This document shows, piece after piece, positions 6,029 through 7,140 of a DNA stretch of 7,140 nucleotides. The position numbers and the translations under genes are program-made. The notes under the pieces are model-generated. The model was not told where the DNA came from. It did not search any database and saw nothing but the letters and a program-made list of their open reading frames with translations. Source of the DNA: Burkholderia sp. (lineage in GTDB: Bacteria > Pseudomonadota > Gammaproteobacteria > Burkholderiales > Burkholderiaceae); the NCBI GenBank assembly GCA_028292565.1, contig JAQGMD010000058.1:1-7140 (forward strand), written 5' to 3'. Numbering within the stretch: the stretch's first letter is position 1; each line of letters begins with the position of its first letter.

Positions 6029-6428
6029 GTTTTACCAGAGAGTGACGTAAGAAATGATCGGCAAAGCCGACGGAGGTAATCCTATCAGCAGGAGAAAATG
6101 TTCGCTTTACCGCGCTCCGATAGTGGCGGATTGAGATTGGCACGAAGCGCCCCATGTTTCCCTATGTACAACCTTGCCCGTGTTTAACCTCCACTGATAT
6201 TTCTCAAAACGATGAAGGCTTGCACGGCATGTCGCCGTTTTCGTTCATTACACTGTGATCGAAGCTTCCAAACACATCGCGACTTATGGTTGCAGTGGGG
6301 CGAAGGAATCGCGCTGTACAACGCATCGCAGTCGTGTTGAGTATCACGAAAATCCGTCCTCAGGCGTCAGCCACAACGTGAGTGGGATCATTCAACAAAT
6401 TCAACAGCCAGGAAAGTCGAGGAGCGCC
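6029..6428. other. 400-nt divergent intergenic region, no supported gene
   Basis: This stretch separates the divergent DUF423 and CHRD genes and should hold both promoters, but I could not pick out a convincing -35/-10 pair for either. It contains the hairpin at 6058-6070, a weak dyad CGGC-ATGTC-GCCG followed by TTTTCGTT near 6226-6246, and small ATG-initiated frames of 29 codons (6098-6187) and about 41 codons (from 6213) that lack family resemblance. The frame of the CHRD gene stays open upstream to 6255, but that extension has no ribosome site and would bury the signal peptide. Confidence 0.5.
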
Positions 6429-6983
6429 ATGAAAATAGTGAAGAGCATTGGAACCACGATTGCAGTCGCCGTTGTTGGCCTTTCCGGCAGCTACGTAAGT
6501 GCGCAAGAGTTCTCGACGCGCCTGTCCGGGTTCAACGAGGTTCCCGCAGCGATCTTCACATCCGGCACCGGCAAGCTTCGCCTTAAGCTCGATCGGCGAG
6601 ACGAAAGGATCGATTACACACTCTCCTATTCGGGTCTTACTACAGCGGTGACTCAGGCTCATATCCACTTCGGCAAAAAGCATGTGGCAGGAGGCATCAT
6701 TGCTTTTTTCTGCTCGAATTTGGGGAACGGCCCAGCGGGAACCCCGGTATGTCCATCGGGCGACGGAACGGTGAGCGGTACGATCACTGCTAACGAGGTC
6801 GTCGGGCAGGCCACGCAGAATGTAACGGCGGGGGACTTCGCCGCTCTCGTTGCCGCACTCACCTCTGAAACCGGATACGCCAATGTCCATACATCAAAAT
6901 TCGCGGCGGGCGAGATTCGTGGTGAAATCCGCGGCGAGGATCGTCACCGCAGTGACGATCATCACGGCGATAAACACGACTGA
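6429..6983 (+). CDS. Secreted CHRD-domain protein
   Basis: A 184-residue exported protein consisting of a signal peptide and one CHRD domain (PF07452 type), a beta-rich module named after chordin and common in bacterial secreted proteins of undefined role. The start at 6429 is preceded by GAGGAG (6419-6424), 4 nt away, and opens directly into a signal peptide (MKIVKSIGTTIAVAVVGL, cleavage at VSA-QE, 25/26). The CHRD domain spans about 27-168, with LSGFNEVPA at the start, the QAHIHFG block (76-82), two cysteines (C95, C108) that may pair, and the closing YANVHTSKFAAGEIRGEI (150-167), all typical. The tail (RGEDRHRSDDHHGDKHD, 168-184) is dense in His and Asp and could bind metal ions; that is a guess from composition. 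It appears monocistronic, with an unrelated palindromic repeat downstream. Confidence 0.9.
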   Translation: MKIVKSIGTTIAVAVVGLSGSYVSAQEFSTRLSGFNEVPAAIFTSGTGKLRLKLDRRDERIDYTLSYSGLTTAVTQAHIHFGKKHVAGGIIAFFCSNLGNGPAGTPVCPSGDGTVSGTITANEVVGQATQNVTAGDFAALVAALTSETGYANVHTSKFAAGEIRGEIRGEDRHRSDDHHGDKHD

Positions 6984-7047
6984 CCACCATTCAGAATGCT
7001 GACCGGGCGAATTAGGCACCGCGCAGGGATAAGTTGGGCAATTTGGC

Positions 7048-7137
7048 GGCCGTCGCGGGATGCGGTGCAAGGCGTGAGGAGGAGCCATAGCGAGCTATGG
7101 CGACGACGAGCAACGCAGCAACGCGCCCGCTACGGCC
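7048..7137. repeat. Imperfect 90-bp palindrome, REP/MITE-like element
   Basis: The outer arms GGCCGTCGCGGG (7048-7059) and CCCGCTACGGCC (7126-7137) are complementary at 11 of 12 positions. The core GCCATAG-CGAG-CTATGGC (7084-7101) is a perfect 7-bp dyad. Both share exactly the same centre, 7092.5, which is hard to explain by chance. The flanks between core and arms (CAAGGCGTGAGGAGGA and ACGACGAGCAACGCAG) pair only in patches. The layout resembles the interspersed palindromic units I recall downstream of genes in betaproteobacterial genomes, but I could not compare it with other copies. The element may extend beyond the right edge. It lies 64 nt after the CHRD stop and could fold in its transcript. 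Confidence 0.6.
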
Positions 7138-7140
7138 AGC

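Noticed and set aside
6098..6187. 29-codon open frame with an AGGAG 3 nt before its ATG
   Set aside because: The ribosome site is too close to be ideal, the peptide has no recognisable features, and such short frames are expected by chance in a 400-nt gap.
6226..6246. CGGC-ATGTC-GCCG followed by TTTTCGTT, considered as a terminator
   Set aside because: A 4-bp stem is too weak, and no plus-strand gene ends nearby for it to terminate.
6213..6340. Cys-containing frame of about 41 codons starting MKACTACRRF
   Set aside because: No Shine-Dalgarno, and the CxxC at the start is not accompanied by a second pair to make a zinc site.

Overview
The window looks like chromosomal DNA of a Gram-negative proteobacterium. 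It has moderately high GC, Sec signal peptides on three exported proteins, a proteobacterial-type malic enzyme and a DUF423 inner-membrane protein. The mix of genes and a palindromic repeat at the right edge suggest a betaproteobacterium, possibly of the Nitrosospira/Nitrosomonadales kind. That placement is inference and was not tested by any search.

Left part, minus strand (1-2790): three genes read leftwards. A VOC/PhnB-like protein (2296-2790) is followed by an ADP-ribosylglycohydrolase of the DraG family (1097-2023) and by the N-terminal 327 codons of an NADP-type malic enzyme, maeB (1-982, cut by the window edge). The 272-nt gap between the PhnB-like gene and the hydrolase is rich in inverted repeats and ends in a plus-strand T6 tract. 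It may encode a structured small RNA.

Centre, plus strand (2890-4085): a two-gene toxin-antitoxin operon of the RES-Xre type. An Xre/MbcA/ParS-like antitoxin (2960-3397) overlaps or abuts a RES-domain NAD+-targeting toxin (3375 or 3399 to 4085). A promoter with a palindrome between its -35 and -10 boxes lies upstream and fits autorepression. The neighbouring hydrolase could act on ADP-ribose chemistry related to the toxin, but it is on the other strand with the PhnB-like gene in between, so a functional link is speculative.

Right part (4375-6983): a small secreted protein of unknown function (4375-4809) and a secreted GH16 beta-glycanase (4856-5638) form a likely two-gene operon. Convergent to it is a DUF423 membrane protein (5660-6028, minus). 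After a 400-nt gap comes a secreted CHRD-domain protein (6429-6983). The window closes with an imperfect 90-bp palindrome (7048-7137) that looks like a REP/MITE-type interspersed repeat.

Most of this is ordinary housekeeping and accessory content. The less-explained items are the structured intergenic region at 2100-2275, the unknown secreted partner of the GH16 enzyme, and the palindromic element at the right end.
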